Shown piece by piece: positions 10,197 to 22,007 of a stretch of DNA of 64,000 nt. The DNA is taken from the NCBI RefSeq assembly GCF_000687475.1, contig NC_057316.1:4588001-4652000 (forward strand), in the 5' to 3' direction. Source of the stretch: Ustilaginoidea virens (Eukaryota; Ascomycota; Sordariomycetes; Hypocreales; Clavicipitaceae). Each line of letters starts with the position of its first letter. Position 1 is the stretch's first letter. The notes beneath the pieces were generated by a model. It was not told the DNA's origin and ran no database searches. It saw only the letters and a list, made by a program, of their open reading frames with translations. The translations under genes were made by a program, and so were the position numbers.

Positions 10197-10525
10197 TGTC
10201 ACATCAAGGGGTACCCAGTTATACGTAGGGTCGCGCGCGTGGTATCGTATACCGTTAGGTCATAGGTTAAAGGTATAATTACTTCTTTAATTATGACTGA
10301 CTAACTAAGAGGGAAGAAAGGAAGCAAAAGAGGGTAATTATACAATATGGCCTTTTTGTGCGTGTGCCGTTGTTATGTGCATCGGCGCAGTCGGGCCGGG
10401 CTGCCCGTATGCCCTACCGGGCTTAGGGGTAAAGGGGCAAAAGTGGCTACATCGTGCGCAGTAGTATGCGCGGTATATCCGTCGCAATATACCCAATTAA
10501 GCACCTTACGATAGCAATTCCGATA
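10197..10525 (-). repeat. 3' LTR of copia A4, shortened end
   Basis: A family A LTR in reverse. The outer end reads TGTCACATCAAGGGGTACCC instead of the usual TGTTGATATAAACTCGGGG, so it is a shortened or divergent end. The inner end is GATTCCGATA. ATTAG at 10192-10196 would be the target duplication, but its partner would be beyond the window. The element continues at 10526-10593 and again at 54994-57998. Confidence 0.75.
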
Positions 10526-10593
10526 TTGGCAGCTTCTCTTTTTATAGAAGCAAATATTAGAATCGCTAGGATATAAGGCGCACACATAGAAAG
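10526..10593 (-). mobile_element. Copia A4 3' internal piece
   Basis: The PPT-side segment of A4, including GCTTCTCTTTTTATAGAAGC, ends in GAAAG at 10589-10593. The same sequence resumes with GAAAG at 54989-54993 after the A3 insertion. Confidence 0.8.
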
Positions 10594-10695
10594 TATTGAT
10601 ATAAACTCGGGGTACCCAGTTATACGTAGGGTCGCATGTATGGTATCGTATACCGTGAGGTCACCAGTTAAAAGGATAATTACTTCTTTAATTAT
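10594..10695 (-). repeat. 3' LTR of A3, left part
   Basis: The first 102 bp of a 338-bp family A LTR. It is cut by B1 after ATTAT (10691-10695) and continues at 39225-39460. Confidence 0.85.
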
Positions 10696-11421
10696 TGTTG
10701 CAAAATGGTGATTCAGAACACTATTGGAAATATACTGGATACCGACAGTGGCGTATAAGGCGTTGCAGAATAAAACAAAGAGCTGGTTAAAGATTTAAAG
10801 CGCACAAGAGGTTGACCAGAGCAAAGATGTCAGGGAAATCTGATTCTAATTGTTGGTGACTATTCTAGCTAGAAAGAGGGAATTTTGGGCATATTTCTAC
10901 CATCTTGAAAAAGTGGTTGAAAATAATGAAAAACCGCAAAAATAGCGAAAAACCCGACGAAAAGTCGGTCTGCCCAACCGTGCCCAGTCTGTGCCCAATA
11001 TCCTACCCAGTGCCTACCCAATGCCTACCCAACCAAGCCCAGTGGCTTATAGCGGTGTGCCGGATGCCCTATAATAGCCTGCCGTACGGGCCGGAAGCCC
11101 TATATCGGTCTGCCGTAAATGACCGGTATAGCGGGTGACTGTATATAGAAGGCCGAAAGTGCTGGTTTGCCCATTTGGTAATCCCGTAGAAATGCGCCGC
11201 CTATTGTAGGCCCTATGGCCCGCTGTGACCAGCCGCTGTGGCCGGCTATGGGGCGCTGTGCCGGTGCCGTGACCGGCGCTGTGGCCCACTGTAACCGGCG
11301 TTGTGGGGCGCTATGCCCCACCATAGCGCCTGGTATAGCCACCGTGATATCTCAACGTAGAGACGTCGTATGGTGGCGAGACCAGTACCAAAATACAGCT
11401 AAAAAGGCGCTGATTTCAACA
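10696..11421 (-). repeat. 3' LTR of copia B1
   Basis: 726 bp with TGTTG...CAACA ends. It has two internal repeat-rich zones: GTGCCCA/CTACCCAA units near 10975-11045 and GC-rich GCTGTGGCC/GGGGCGCTGTG units near 11215-11330. Open frames inside it recur in the other B LTRs and are not genes. Confidence 0.92.
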
Positions 11422-12479
11422 CCCCCTCTGATTAGCAATATGGCTAATCCTAGCGTTAGAATAAAAGAAAGAAACCCTATAAAAAATCAGAAAAAAAGAT
11501 AATAATGCTATAGGGATTGCAGCCCTAATAGCTGCCGAAATATAGGGAATTTCGGGCTTGGAAGTGGTTTGGTGAGTCTATCCGCAGGCATATCTATCGT
11601 GGGTAAATAAGATATTTTTACCAGGCCACCGTAGGCCTTCTCACGTATATACCGGAATTTAAGCAAGGTGTGCTTAGTGCGGGCATACTGATTTAGGTTA
11701 TTTGCGTTTAAAATAGACCCTTAGTTATCGTAATATAGTAGTATCGGGCGTTGAATATCGACCTGGATTTCTTTAAATAAATTAAATATCCATTCTACTT
11801 CGTAAAGCGCCTTAAGTATTACATTAGACTCGGCTTTAAGCGTTAATAAAACCACAGTCGAAGACCATTTTAACCTCTAGCTAATAGGCCCACCATTTAA
11901 GGTAGTAAGATAACCACCAGTAGACTTCGAAATCAGCCGGCACCCAGCAAAATCGCTATCAGAAAATGCAGCTAATACTATAATAGCTTTAGCGGCTCGG
12001 TAACAAATGGCTATATTTGCCATACCAGCTAAATAGCGGAAAGTGCCCTTAGCAGCATTAAGCTATATAGTGGAAGCCTATTATATATATCGTAACAGGT
12101 ATTGCGTTAGAAAGGCAAGGTCAGGTCTTGATATTATTATTAACCATATCGATATCCCTACTAGCTGCTAGAATAAGTATTGATTATTAGTATCTAGCGG
12201 CGTATCGTTAGCCTTAGCAAGTATACCGGGCTATAGCGGGATTAGATACGGTTATACATCCTTAAGGTTGAATTTCTTAAGGACTTCCGCAATAAATTGC
12301 GATTAGTGCAGCTATAATAGGCCCTTTTCTCTATCCCTAATAATCTATACTCCTAGAAAGAAGGAGGCAGGTCCTCGGTCTTCTATAGTATATACCGTAT
12401 GGAACTTAGCCTTAAGCTGGTTAATATAGCTAAGGTCCGGACCGATAATTAAGCAGTCATCTATATAGGTCATAATAAA
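11422..12479 (-). pseudogene. B1 RNase H and RT C-terminus
   Basis: The minus strand next to the LTR has the polypurine tract AGAGGGGG (plus-strand CCCCCTCT at 11422-11429). The copia RNase H domain follows, with GPISWRLKRSS-type and SKSTGGYLTTLNGG-type blocks around 11840-11960, and the segment ends with RT's YIDDCLIIG block at about 12440-12470. The YIDD Asp pair is intact here, but TAG stops interrupt the frame and LINE a begins at 12480. Confidence 0.85.
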
Positions 12480-12599
12480 AAAAACTTTTCGCGATTTCGC
12501 CCGTACCTCGGTACCGGCGCGAATACACCCCTAAAACAGTTAAAAAGTTACTAAATTAATCCCTCACCTCGTCTTACCCTATCTACCGATGGCGTATCG

Positions 12600-13990
12600 G
12601 TACCGGGAGGAAGGTGCGGTCGAGGCGGTAGAAATTATAGACTTAGATAGAGGAAATAGGGGTAGATTCGAATCGAGCTACTATAACTACCGTATTACTA
12701 TCGCTAACAATAATTACAGACGAATTAGCGGCAATATCGCATAAACTAATATAGGAACCCGAGAAGAAACCGAATTGCTTAAATAGTATTATTAAAAGAT
12801 CGCAGACTATATCCCGGCAGCCACACTAGGAAATGTATAGAATACTATTACCAGCCTGGTCGATAGTATTAAATGTATTAACCGAATTAATCCCGCCCTA
12901 AACCCGAACTCGAACCTTATTACGATTAATAATCTAGAAAAAGTAGTAAAGAGTGCTATAAATAAAGCTTTTGCCTTAAAGACCCCCTTTAGAACGACCT
13001 AGGCTAGTATTGCTACTAAAGGCATACTAATAACTGTACTACCTAGACTAACTACCTTACCTATACCGCTGAGAATCTACTGTAAAATAATAATTAAAGG
13101 AGATAGTATTATTAAGAACCTACGATAGAGAACCCTTATTGAGATTGTAAAAGCAGTAAATACTACTATTAGAGGTATTAATGCTATTACCGCTTGCTGA
13201 CTCTATAGCGGAGATATAGTCATCACTTTCGCAGAAGCTATATCTTATTTTACTATAGAAACTATCTAGATCCCCCTTGCATTTAGTATAAGAGCTATAC
13301 TAAATATCTGCATCTTTAGTATTATTATTAAAAGATTCCCTATCTGATTCTCTAAGAATATCTCTATTAAAGATATTAAACTAAACCTAGCCTAAGCTAA
13401 TAGCCTTAGCATTAGTAGAGTCGCTATAAAAAAACCCCGCGAAAAAGTAATAAGAGCCCCCCTAATTATTAGAGTAACTAATATAGAAGCAGTAAACTGA
13501 TTCTATAAGACTAGAGTTATCTACTAAGCAGAAATCTTTAAGGCTAAACTATACAACGAAACTATCCACCTAAGATAGTACTACTAATACTTTAAATTCG
13601 GATATATTGCAAATTACTATATAGAGACCCCTTAATACGGACGGTATAGCATAAAGAGATACCCTAATAGAGATAAAGACTGCCTTAGTATTATTAGCAA
13701 TAAAAGAGAGTACTACCTTAACTACTAGGGACTTTATCCGGCTTAATCTCGATTTTGCCCTATAGCGAATAGGCAATAGGATATCGTAAGATAGGCTTAT
13801 AGCACCAGACTAATATAGTTTATAACTATTAGTATCTTATCGATGCCTCCCCCCTTTATTCTAGAGGATAGGGGCTATAAATGCCTTATTAGTAATTCCC
13901 TAAGGGAGGACTCCTTAAGAAAACGAATCGGCAGATTATATAAAGAAAGCTCTATCGTCCCTAAGAGGACTAATAGTAGTAGTAATATCG
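12600..13990 (+). pseudogene. LINE a ORF1 (Gag-like) remnant
   Basis: A frame with many stops whose C-terminal half carries the nucleic-acid-binding knuckle region (about 13480-13800): KFGYIANYYIETPQYGRYS and following. The positions that are Cys in Tad-type ORF1 knuckles read Tyr, as expected for TGC/TGT changed to TAC/TAT by RIP. The same replaced pattern is at 16490-16620 in LINE b. A minus frame at 13570-13776 is its shadow. Confidence 0.65.
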
Positions 13991-15392
13991 CTGTGTTCTT
14001 CTAACCTAACTTATCTAAGCCTACCGCTACTAATATACTAAGAGCCTTAACCCCCTAGCCCTAATACTAATAATAGAGGTATTATACTAGAATATATAAA
14101 AGAAATTACTGCTAGCGTACCTTGCCTTTAACTATAAATTTAAACTAGATATTATCGCCCTCTAGGAATTTATAGCCCTAAATAGACTCCCCTTATACTC
14201 TAGCCTTAATAGATACTAAATAGCTACCTATAGTAGATATATAGCAATCTATATCTATAAAAGATACGCTCCCGGCTCTTAGGCAATAGATTTAGGTCTA
14301 AACTAATACTGTATTATACTCTAAAATACCGATATTTACTCTATTTATTCTTTAATCCCTTCCTTAAATTAGTCTACCCCCCTCTAGGAATTCGCCTAAA
14401 TTACCCCTCGCCTTTATAGTATCTTTACTAGTAACTTTAATATCTACCACCCTATATAAGACCGCTCTTACAGAACCTCTTTAGGCTATAACACCCTCTT
14501 CGAATTTATATTAAAATAGAAGCTAACCCTTATAATACTATAGAGAGAGATAACTAGATAAGCCCTAGGCAAATATAATAGCACTATTAATTATGCATAG
14601 AGTATAAGAGACCTTAATATAGAGTTTATAGGGGCGGCAGATATTACTAGATCCGACTATATCCTTTAGGTAATCTAGGTAGAAATAAGACTAGATAAGT
14701 TTTATAAACTACTGCCGATATACTAATAGAAGAAACTTAATAAAATCCTTACTTAAGCTAAAGCCGAAGTTAGGATAGCTATCTTATACGCCTTACACCT
14801 ACCCTAGTCCCCTATAGAGATCGATACTTTCGCCTAATAGCTTACGACCTAACTATAGGCTATTGCTAATATTATTGCGCTTAAGAGAGGAACTAAACTA
14901 CTAGAAAGGGCCCTATAGTAGACCCAAGAAGTATAGTCGGCTATAATAGCGGCCTGTAAGGCTATAAGGAATTAGAGAAAAGACTATACTAGCCTTAACT
15001 AGTTAATAGCATAAAGAGTAGAGATAAACTAAACTAAGGTTATCTAATAGGAAAGGCGCTAGATATAAAGAGAAGCCGTCAATAAGGCTATAACAAAAAA
15101 TATAGACTTATAGTCCCTAGAGAAATAGGCCTAGATATATAGTAGACTCCCCCTAGAATTAAGAGAAATCCCTATATTTCTTTAAGGCGAAAGAGCCTAA
15201 ATATAGGAAGCAAAAATATATTCCTCTAAAGTAAAAGTACTAGTAGAAAGATTCTTCCTAATATTAATAGCCACCCTTAATAATATTCTAGACTTACGAT
15301 TCCCCTGCCTTACTGACGCAATATTCGCCCCTAAAGATAAATTCTTTAAAGTAGATATCTATAATACCCTCCGATATATAGCTAGCTAGAAA
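13990..15392 (+). pseudogene. LINE a endonuclease domain remnant
   Basis: An EEP-type (APE-like) endonuclease region of ORF2. Recognisable blocks are STPL*EFA and FNIYHPI*DRSYRTSLG (about 14380-14490), the helix with KLTLI...REITR*ALGKYNSTINYA (about 14520-14600), and GAADITRSDYIL near 14632-14665, where the SDH catalytic motif reads SDY. The frame is cut at 15392 by LINE b and resumes at 22008 with KALGPNSILAGFLKAY. Confidence 0.75.
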
Positions 15393-15559
15393 AAAAAAAA
15401 AACTTTCGCGATTTCGCCCGCACCTAGGTAGCGGCACGGAACCGCCTCTAAAATCAATTCTAATAATCCTAATCGCTTCCTCTCATCTGTTTATCCCCCT
15501 CGCCTATAGCATATCGCGTCCAGGGAGTAGGCGCAGCAGGCGCAAACGAAGTAATAAAT

Positions 15560-16760
15560 ATCGACGGAGGGAATAGGGGCGGTATTACATATAGCCGCCA
15601 CAACCCTACCACCACGATCGCGAATAGCACGCAGTATAACCAGACCGAAACTAAGCCTACCTAAGAGCGGAAGCGACCTGCTGCCGTTATAATTAAAGAA
15701 TCGATAAAAAAGCTCTAGGATTATATCCCCCTAGCAGTACTAAGACGAGTGCGAGAAATTATAGAAATTATAGCCGATATAGCCTACAGTAAGGCCACCC
15801 CAGACCCTATCGGTACCCTTACCGATATAATTTTGAAGACTATCGAAAAAGCCATTAAATCGGCCCTCTAGGATATCCTAAAATAGGCGCCGGCTACCAC
15901 CTAGGCAAATATCGCGGCATAAAGATACGCCGCTACTACTATACCACCCTAATATACTATCACTCCCCTTCCGGTCCCGCTATATATCTATAGGGAAATT
16001 TTAATTAAAGGCAATAGTATTAGCGAGGTCTTACGCAACCGAACACCGGTCGAAATTATAAATGCCATCAATAGAGCTACCACTAGGAATACTACGGTCG
16101 CGGCATACAGGCTATACAGCGGCGATACTATCGTCACCTTTATAAAAGAAGTAGTAAAAAGTCTTATCGCCGATACAACCTAAGTCTAACCCGCCTTTAG
16201 GCAAAAAGTAGAACCAAACCAATACTTATTCAGTCTTATTATTAAGAATTTCCCTACTAGCTATATAGCGAATATTATAACTAAAGAAATCTGCCGAAAC
16301 CTTACTAAAGCAAATAGAAAAGGCTTTATTAGAGCCTCCCCCCGCCGCCTACATAAGACTACTATGCATATACTTCTAATTATAGGCGTAAACTCTATTA
16401 ACCTTACTAATAAGCTCTATAAGTCTGGTATTATCTACTAGGCAGAGATATTCAAAGCTAAACCTTATAATAACACCCTATACCCTAAATAGTACTATAA
16501 CTACTTTAAGTTTGGATATATCGTAGCCTACTATATAGCGGCCCTATAGTACGGCCGATACAGCGCGAAAAGGCACCCAGAAGGGGAGCAGGCCTGCCTA
16601 ATAGTCTCCTATAGATAAAGGGAGTTATACTTTAACTATAAAGGCCCGCACCTAATATGGTTCCGCCTCTATAGAACCTTAAATAAATAGTAAAAGTCAG
16701 CCAGGAATTTTTATACTAGCTAACCCAGGCTCTTTATAGCGCCTCCTGCAATATCTATAA
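15560..16760 (+). pseudogene. LINE b ORF1 (Gag-like) remnant
   Basis: Broken frame with the knuckle zone at about 16490-16620, reading YYNYFKFGYIVAYYIAALQ. Tyr stands where Cys is expected. A preceding region parallels LINE a ORF1. Not functional. Confidence 0.62.
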
Positions 16761-16999
16761 ATACTACTCCTATTGCGGAATAGAACCGATATAGAGTAGC
16801 TAGCGCCTCGCCCCTAAAGGAACTAATTAAGCATATTATCTTAAGAGGATCCTCCCTATATAAATATAGCCGCCGCCCTAGCTAAGGGGGCTCTATCTCT
16901 AGAGGAATATTTAACGCCAGACTAAACTATACCCTTACTACGTTCTTATAACCGGTCCTAATATTAGGATAGATTAGGACCCTATTGGCCCTAGAATCC

Positions 17000-18400
17000 G
17001 TACCTACTCTAGCCCCAACCTCTGCCTCTACTATAACTACCGATATACCGCCGCTATTAACCCCTATATACCTATCTATATAATATTAGTCCTCTACTAG
17101 AATATATAGAAGAAAACCTTCTTTATATAAATAGTGTTTTGCTACTAAAGCGAACCTAATATTATAGCGATCTAAAAACCTGCCGCGCTTAGCCGTACCC
17201 CACTAAGCCTAAGCCTTAGCAAATATATATTAGCAGCCTATAGTAGATAAGCGGCGATATATATCTATAAGTAGTATAGTCCCGGCATATAGACTACTAA
17301 GAAAGGACCTAATTAGTATAAGGTCTGCCTCCTTAAAACTAATATTTACTCTATCTACTCCCTAGGCTATAAATATAACTAGACTACCCCCCTTACGGAC
17401 CTTATAAAGCTCCCGCCCCGATCCTAAAGTGCATTCATTAGGGACTTTAATATATACCATCCCTTATAGGATAGCCTAGATAAAACCTTACCTAATATCG
17501 ACACCCTTTTCGACCTTATAATATAGTAGAGACTTAGCCTAGCGACCCCCTATGGCGAAATTATACGGTAAGCGCTAAATAAAAGAAATAGCACTATAGA
17601 CTATACCTAGGTTATATAAGACCTTACTATTGAGTACCTTAGCAATATAGACCTCGCTAGGTCTGACTATATCCTATAGCTTATCCGTATTGATATTAGC
17701 AACCTATAAGCCGCTAAAGCCCACCCGAAAAATAGCTAGAAATCCCTCGACCGATACCTTATTTAAGTAGAAGCTAAAAACCGCCTTATACCTACCGCTA
17801 CCGCAGCCCCGCTTAGCTCTCCTAAAGAAATAGATATATATACCGAATAGCTTACTTACTAACTCTAAGAAATTATAGATATTACAGCCCTAAAAAAAAC
17901 CCTTAAAGCCCCCGCTATAAAACCATAGTAGAATAACCGTATAAAAACAGCCACTATCGCCGCAAAGAAAGCATACTAAAAGTAAGCAGTATACCATACC
18001 CCTAAAAACTATAGGGCCGCCTAAGATATAAGAGCTACCTAAACCCAGGTTATATAAGAAAAGCGATAATACTCCTAAAAAAAGGCATTAAGGAAAGCTA
18101 TAATATAGAATACAGACCTCTAGTCCCTAGAACGATAGGCCAGACTATATAGCGGCCTCCCCTTTAAGTCTAGGGAGATCCCACTACTTAAACGCGCTAG
18201 CCCTAGCCACCCCTTAGCAACTATATATAGCAAAAAAGCATAGGTCCTTGCTTAATATTTCTTCCCCTAATCCTATATAATATTTAAGGATATACCAGAC
18301 CTAACCTTCCCCTAATTTACTAATATAGAATTCCCGCCGTATAAAAGATTTATATACGAAGAGGTCTATACCGCCTTTTACTATATAGCCAGCTAGAAGG
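17000..18400 (+). pseudogene. LINE b endonuclease domain remnant
   Basis: EEP endonuclease region: block NIYHPL*DSLDKTLPNIDTL (about 17450-17510), CAALDHAWV-type helix reading NSTIDYT*VI (about 17590), and SDYIL at 17663-17677, where the family has SDH. It ends in the YYIASWKAPR linker at 18370-18400, the exact place where LINE a was hit by LINE b. Confidence 0.72.
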
Positions 18401-20370
18401 CCCCTAGACTAAACAGACTACTTATAGGTTTCCTTAAGGTATATAGCCCCCCTTTAATTATAGCTCTTACTTACCTTCTTAATAAATCCTATTATACTAA
18501 ATACTACCCGGCTTAATTCTAAAAGGCCTGCATAGTCATACTAAAAAAGCCGGGAAAGAAACTAAAAGAATACTCTAAAGCGGGAGGCTAAAGACTAATA
18601 TCCTTACTTAACCTAATTAGTAAAGTCCTAGAAGCTATAGTAGTATATTAGTTTATCGCTACCCTTAAAGAGGGCAACCTACTCTTAGACCTTTAAATAG
18701 GAAATAGAGCCAATCGTTCTATAGATATAGCCCTTAATACTTTTATAAAAATAGTTCGTATAGTATAGCACTATAGTAAAATCGCCTTACTCCTTTAGCT
18801 TAATATATCTATAGCCTTTAATATAATAAACTATATTCGATTTACCTACCTACTTTTAGAAAAAGGATTACCGCTATAGATTATAATATAAATCTACGGC
18901 TTTACTAACTCTTGCATAATGCGAATTCACTTTAAGGGTAAATTAACTAATAACCTACTTATTACCGCTAGGGTCCTATAAGGGTCCCCCCTTTCTTTTA
19001 TCCTTTTTTTAGTCTATATCGTACTACTCTATAAAAGGCTTAAAGAAGTAGCCTCTATTATTACCCTAGGGTTTATAGATAATACTAATATTATAATATA
19101 TAGGAAGAGTATAGGGGAGACTTAGGCCTTACTTGAAAAGGCATAGACGATCTATAAAGAGTAGTCTAAATAAGCTAGGCTTAATTTCAACCTAGGGAAG
19201 AGTAAGCTTATCTATTTTATATACGCCTATAAGGCAGACGAGACGCTAATCCGACTCGGGATTATAATAATTTAGCTAAAGCAGTATGCCTATTTCCTAA
19301 GGGTTAAAATCCACCGAAAACTTTAGTAGCATAAATACCGCGTAAAAATAGCTAAAAAGCTTAAGCAATAGCAACTCACCCTTATAGCAATAGCGGCCTC
19401 TATATAGGGATATCAATATAGGGAGGCCCGATTAGTCTATATATAAGTTATTCGCACTACTATTGCCTTTAGCGCGGGAGTTTAGTATATCCCTACTGCC
19501 CCTAGTAGGGTAGCGAAAGGTATTATAAAATCACTAATTATAGAATAATTATTTTGCCTTCGAACTATTATTAAGGCCTTTAAAGCTATACCAATAGATA
19601 TCCTTAAAACTAAAGCAGCTATACTACCTATCGATTTATACTTAAATTATATCCGCTAGCGATTCTTAGAAAAGATAGTAAAAACCGGGATAGCTAAGCG
19701 AATTAACCGCGCCTCCGCCGCAATAGTAGTAATACTCCGATACTATTAGTAGAGCGACTATAAAGGACCCTAGATATATATCCCATTCCCAGAACTCGAC
19801 CTATAGTAGCTAATAGCTAAAAAATGCCTAGCAAAAGAGTAGCTTACTAAATAGTTTAAATACTAAACCGCTATAAAAGCGAGATAGCGGCGGTATAGGC
19901 CTATAGCGGTAGAGAGGGCCCTAGACTTCCAATCTATAGCCATAATAATTCAGCTCTATAATAGCCTCCTTAAATATAAATCGGCCGTACTTACCTAGCT
20001 TTATATAGAAAAGATTGGATTAAACTCCTTCTTCTACTAGTGCTAAATCCCTATTATACCCTTGCCTCTCTGCTAATATAGGGAGGCCCCTAAAGACTAT
20101 TATTACTTAATCCTCTTTTGCCTAAAATATAGACGATAGTACTAATAGCTATATAAGACCGGCCTAAGCCTCTTCCGAGACTACTAAAGGATCTTTATTA
20201 CTTTTAATAAGCTAAGCCTCGCCCGCCGATTTATATACTAGATCCTTAGCCTTAACCGCCTCGATTAGTTCTAGCTTACTTAATCGCTCTAGCAACCCGC
20301 CCCTATAGAGGCATTAGGCCGACCCCGACCGCCCGATACTACCCCTAATATCCAATAATAATATCCTAAT
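18400..20370 (+). pseudogene. LINE b reverse transcriptase and C-terminal region remnant
   Basis: RT blocks in order: ILKKPGKKLKEYSKAGGYR and ISLLNLISKVLEAIV (18540-18640), GNRANRSIDIALNTF (18700-18745), LNISIAFNIINYIRF (18800-18845), VL*GSPLSFILFLVYI (18970-19020). The catalytic box reads GFIDNTN at 19069-19089, where the family has F-A-D-D; Ala to Ile/Thr-type and Asp to Asn changes fit RIP. The C-terminal Cys-rich motif of Tad elements is at about 20010-20170 with most Cys replaced. Confidence 0.85.
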
Positions 20371-21992
20371 ATAAGAGAGAGGAGACGTAGCAAATAGATA
20401 AATATAATTAATTCTTAGCTACTCTAAAGCTATAATTTTAATATTAGAGCCCCCCTTCCCCCCCCCCTTCCCCTCCCCTACTGGCCCCTATAGTAGCCCC
20501 CCCTCCCTCTCCCCCTTCTCCCCCTCCCCTTCTGCCGCCCTCTTTTGCCCCTAAAAGATAAACAGCTTTAATACGGCCCAAATGCCCTCTAATACTTCTA
20601 CCTTATGCTCTTTAAGGTCTAGCGCCTCCTAGGTTACCCTAGGAGTAATACTCCCCCTTACTACCACCGCCGCTACTACTACCTTCTCCTTACTATAGGT
20701 AATTAATACCTACCGCGCCCTCAACTAGAGGGTATAGTAGTTATCGACCTATCTATATTAGCACCTATCTTATATAGTCCCTATACCTTATATATACCTC
20801 CCCCCCTGCGGCTAGCACCTCTTAGGCACTTAGGAGGGTATAAATAGACTCTTAGTTTTTAGGAGTCTATTTAAAGGGTCGGCAGGTCTTCCCTACTATA
20901 GTATATACAAAATACGCCGCCTTAGGCCCTATATGGCATTATACCGTATTACTATCGTTCGAATGCTAGTCGGATTAAGGTTCGGTCGGTCGGGTCCTAC
21001 CTTATTAAAAACAGTAATAATATTTAGGGTCTTCGGCCCGCATTAGGTAAGGGTTATAGGGCTAGCCTTATAGCTCGCCGGGCTAGTAATAATAGGTTAG
21101 CAATACTAGTACGGTAGGAGCAGGCAATACCCACCCCCTTATCCAAAGATGCCGACTTTTTCAGCATACTATTACTATTGTTATTATTGCTATTACTATA
21201 GCTATTGCTGCTGCTGCTATTGCTATTGCTGATGCTGTTGCTACTGCTATCGCTAATGCTAATACTACTGCTATTATTACCGCCCTACCGCACGGGTTAG
21301 CGTTGTCCCTATAGCACTAGAGAACGGGGCTTAAAGGGATTATATATAGAAAAATAATAGCTATATAGAAAGGAAGAAAAAGGGATTAAGAAGTCGGGGG
21401 GCACTTATACCTTTATATTTTTGCCCGATTAGAGGCCCTTGCGCCCTCTCTTTATATTTGGCTTACCCTAACCTCTAACCCGATACCGCTTGCCTTTTAT
21501 TAAGCACCCCCCCTGCAGCCGATCTACTGCCGATATAGCCCTAATAATAGAAAATTCCCTCACTTTTGCTCTAATACCCCCGCGCGATATATATGCCGTA
21601 TAGCCGGCGCATATGCTATGCAGCCGGCGCTGCCCTGCTTGTATAACCTCTACTTCACTTTCGAATTATAGCGCACCGACCTGGGACCACCCTTCCCCTA
21701 TGGATACTAGACCTACCTTTTTCCAGACCCACTTTTTCTAGATCGCTCTCGCACTCTTCCTAGTATTACTGCTAGGTACGATCCTAAGCGATAGCGTACC
21801 TACCTTCCCTATATGCTGGAAACCTGTTGGCCCCCCTGGGGGCCCGACTCCCCAGTCGTTGTAATTATACTAGTAGGAAGGGTTTTCCCCCCAGACCTTG
21901 GGTTTTTCCCTTCCGGATTATTTGCCAGAGTACTAGATAGGCAATTCTAGCTTAGAATAGCCCCCTAGAGTAATTTAATAATAATAATAATA
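20370..21992 (+). other. LINE b 3' region with C-rich tract and CTN microsatellite
   Basis: No recognisable domain. It holds a strongly C-rich tract (about 20448-20545), a CTA/CTG/CTT trinucleotide run (about 21165-21285), a purine stretch near 21340-21390, C-rich patches and a TAA tail. It may include the end of ORF2 and a long 3' UTR. Confidence 0.5.
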
Positions 21993-22007
21993 ATAGCTAG
22001 CTAGAAA

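Larger units (their letters stand above)
15393..21992 (+). mobile_element. LINE b, Tad-like, apparently full length
   Basis: A 6.6-kb element inserted in LINE a with a 15-bp target duplication, ATAGCTAGCTAGAAA (15378-15392 and 21993-22007). The 5' end is an A-run followed by CTTTCGCGATTTCGCCCG; the 3' end is a TAA microsatellite (21972-21992). ORF1, endonuclease, RT and the C-terminal Cys region are in order but full of stops. It shares the architecture of LINE a and clear but not close sequence similarity, so it is a related family rather than a fresh copy. Confidence 0.87.

Noticed and set aside
10905..11502. Overlapping 77-95 codon frames, repeated near 26568, 33539 and 38693
   Set aside because: They lie within the family B LTR, recur in every LTR copy and have compositionally biased repeats; no domain.
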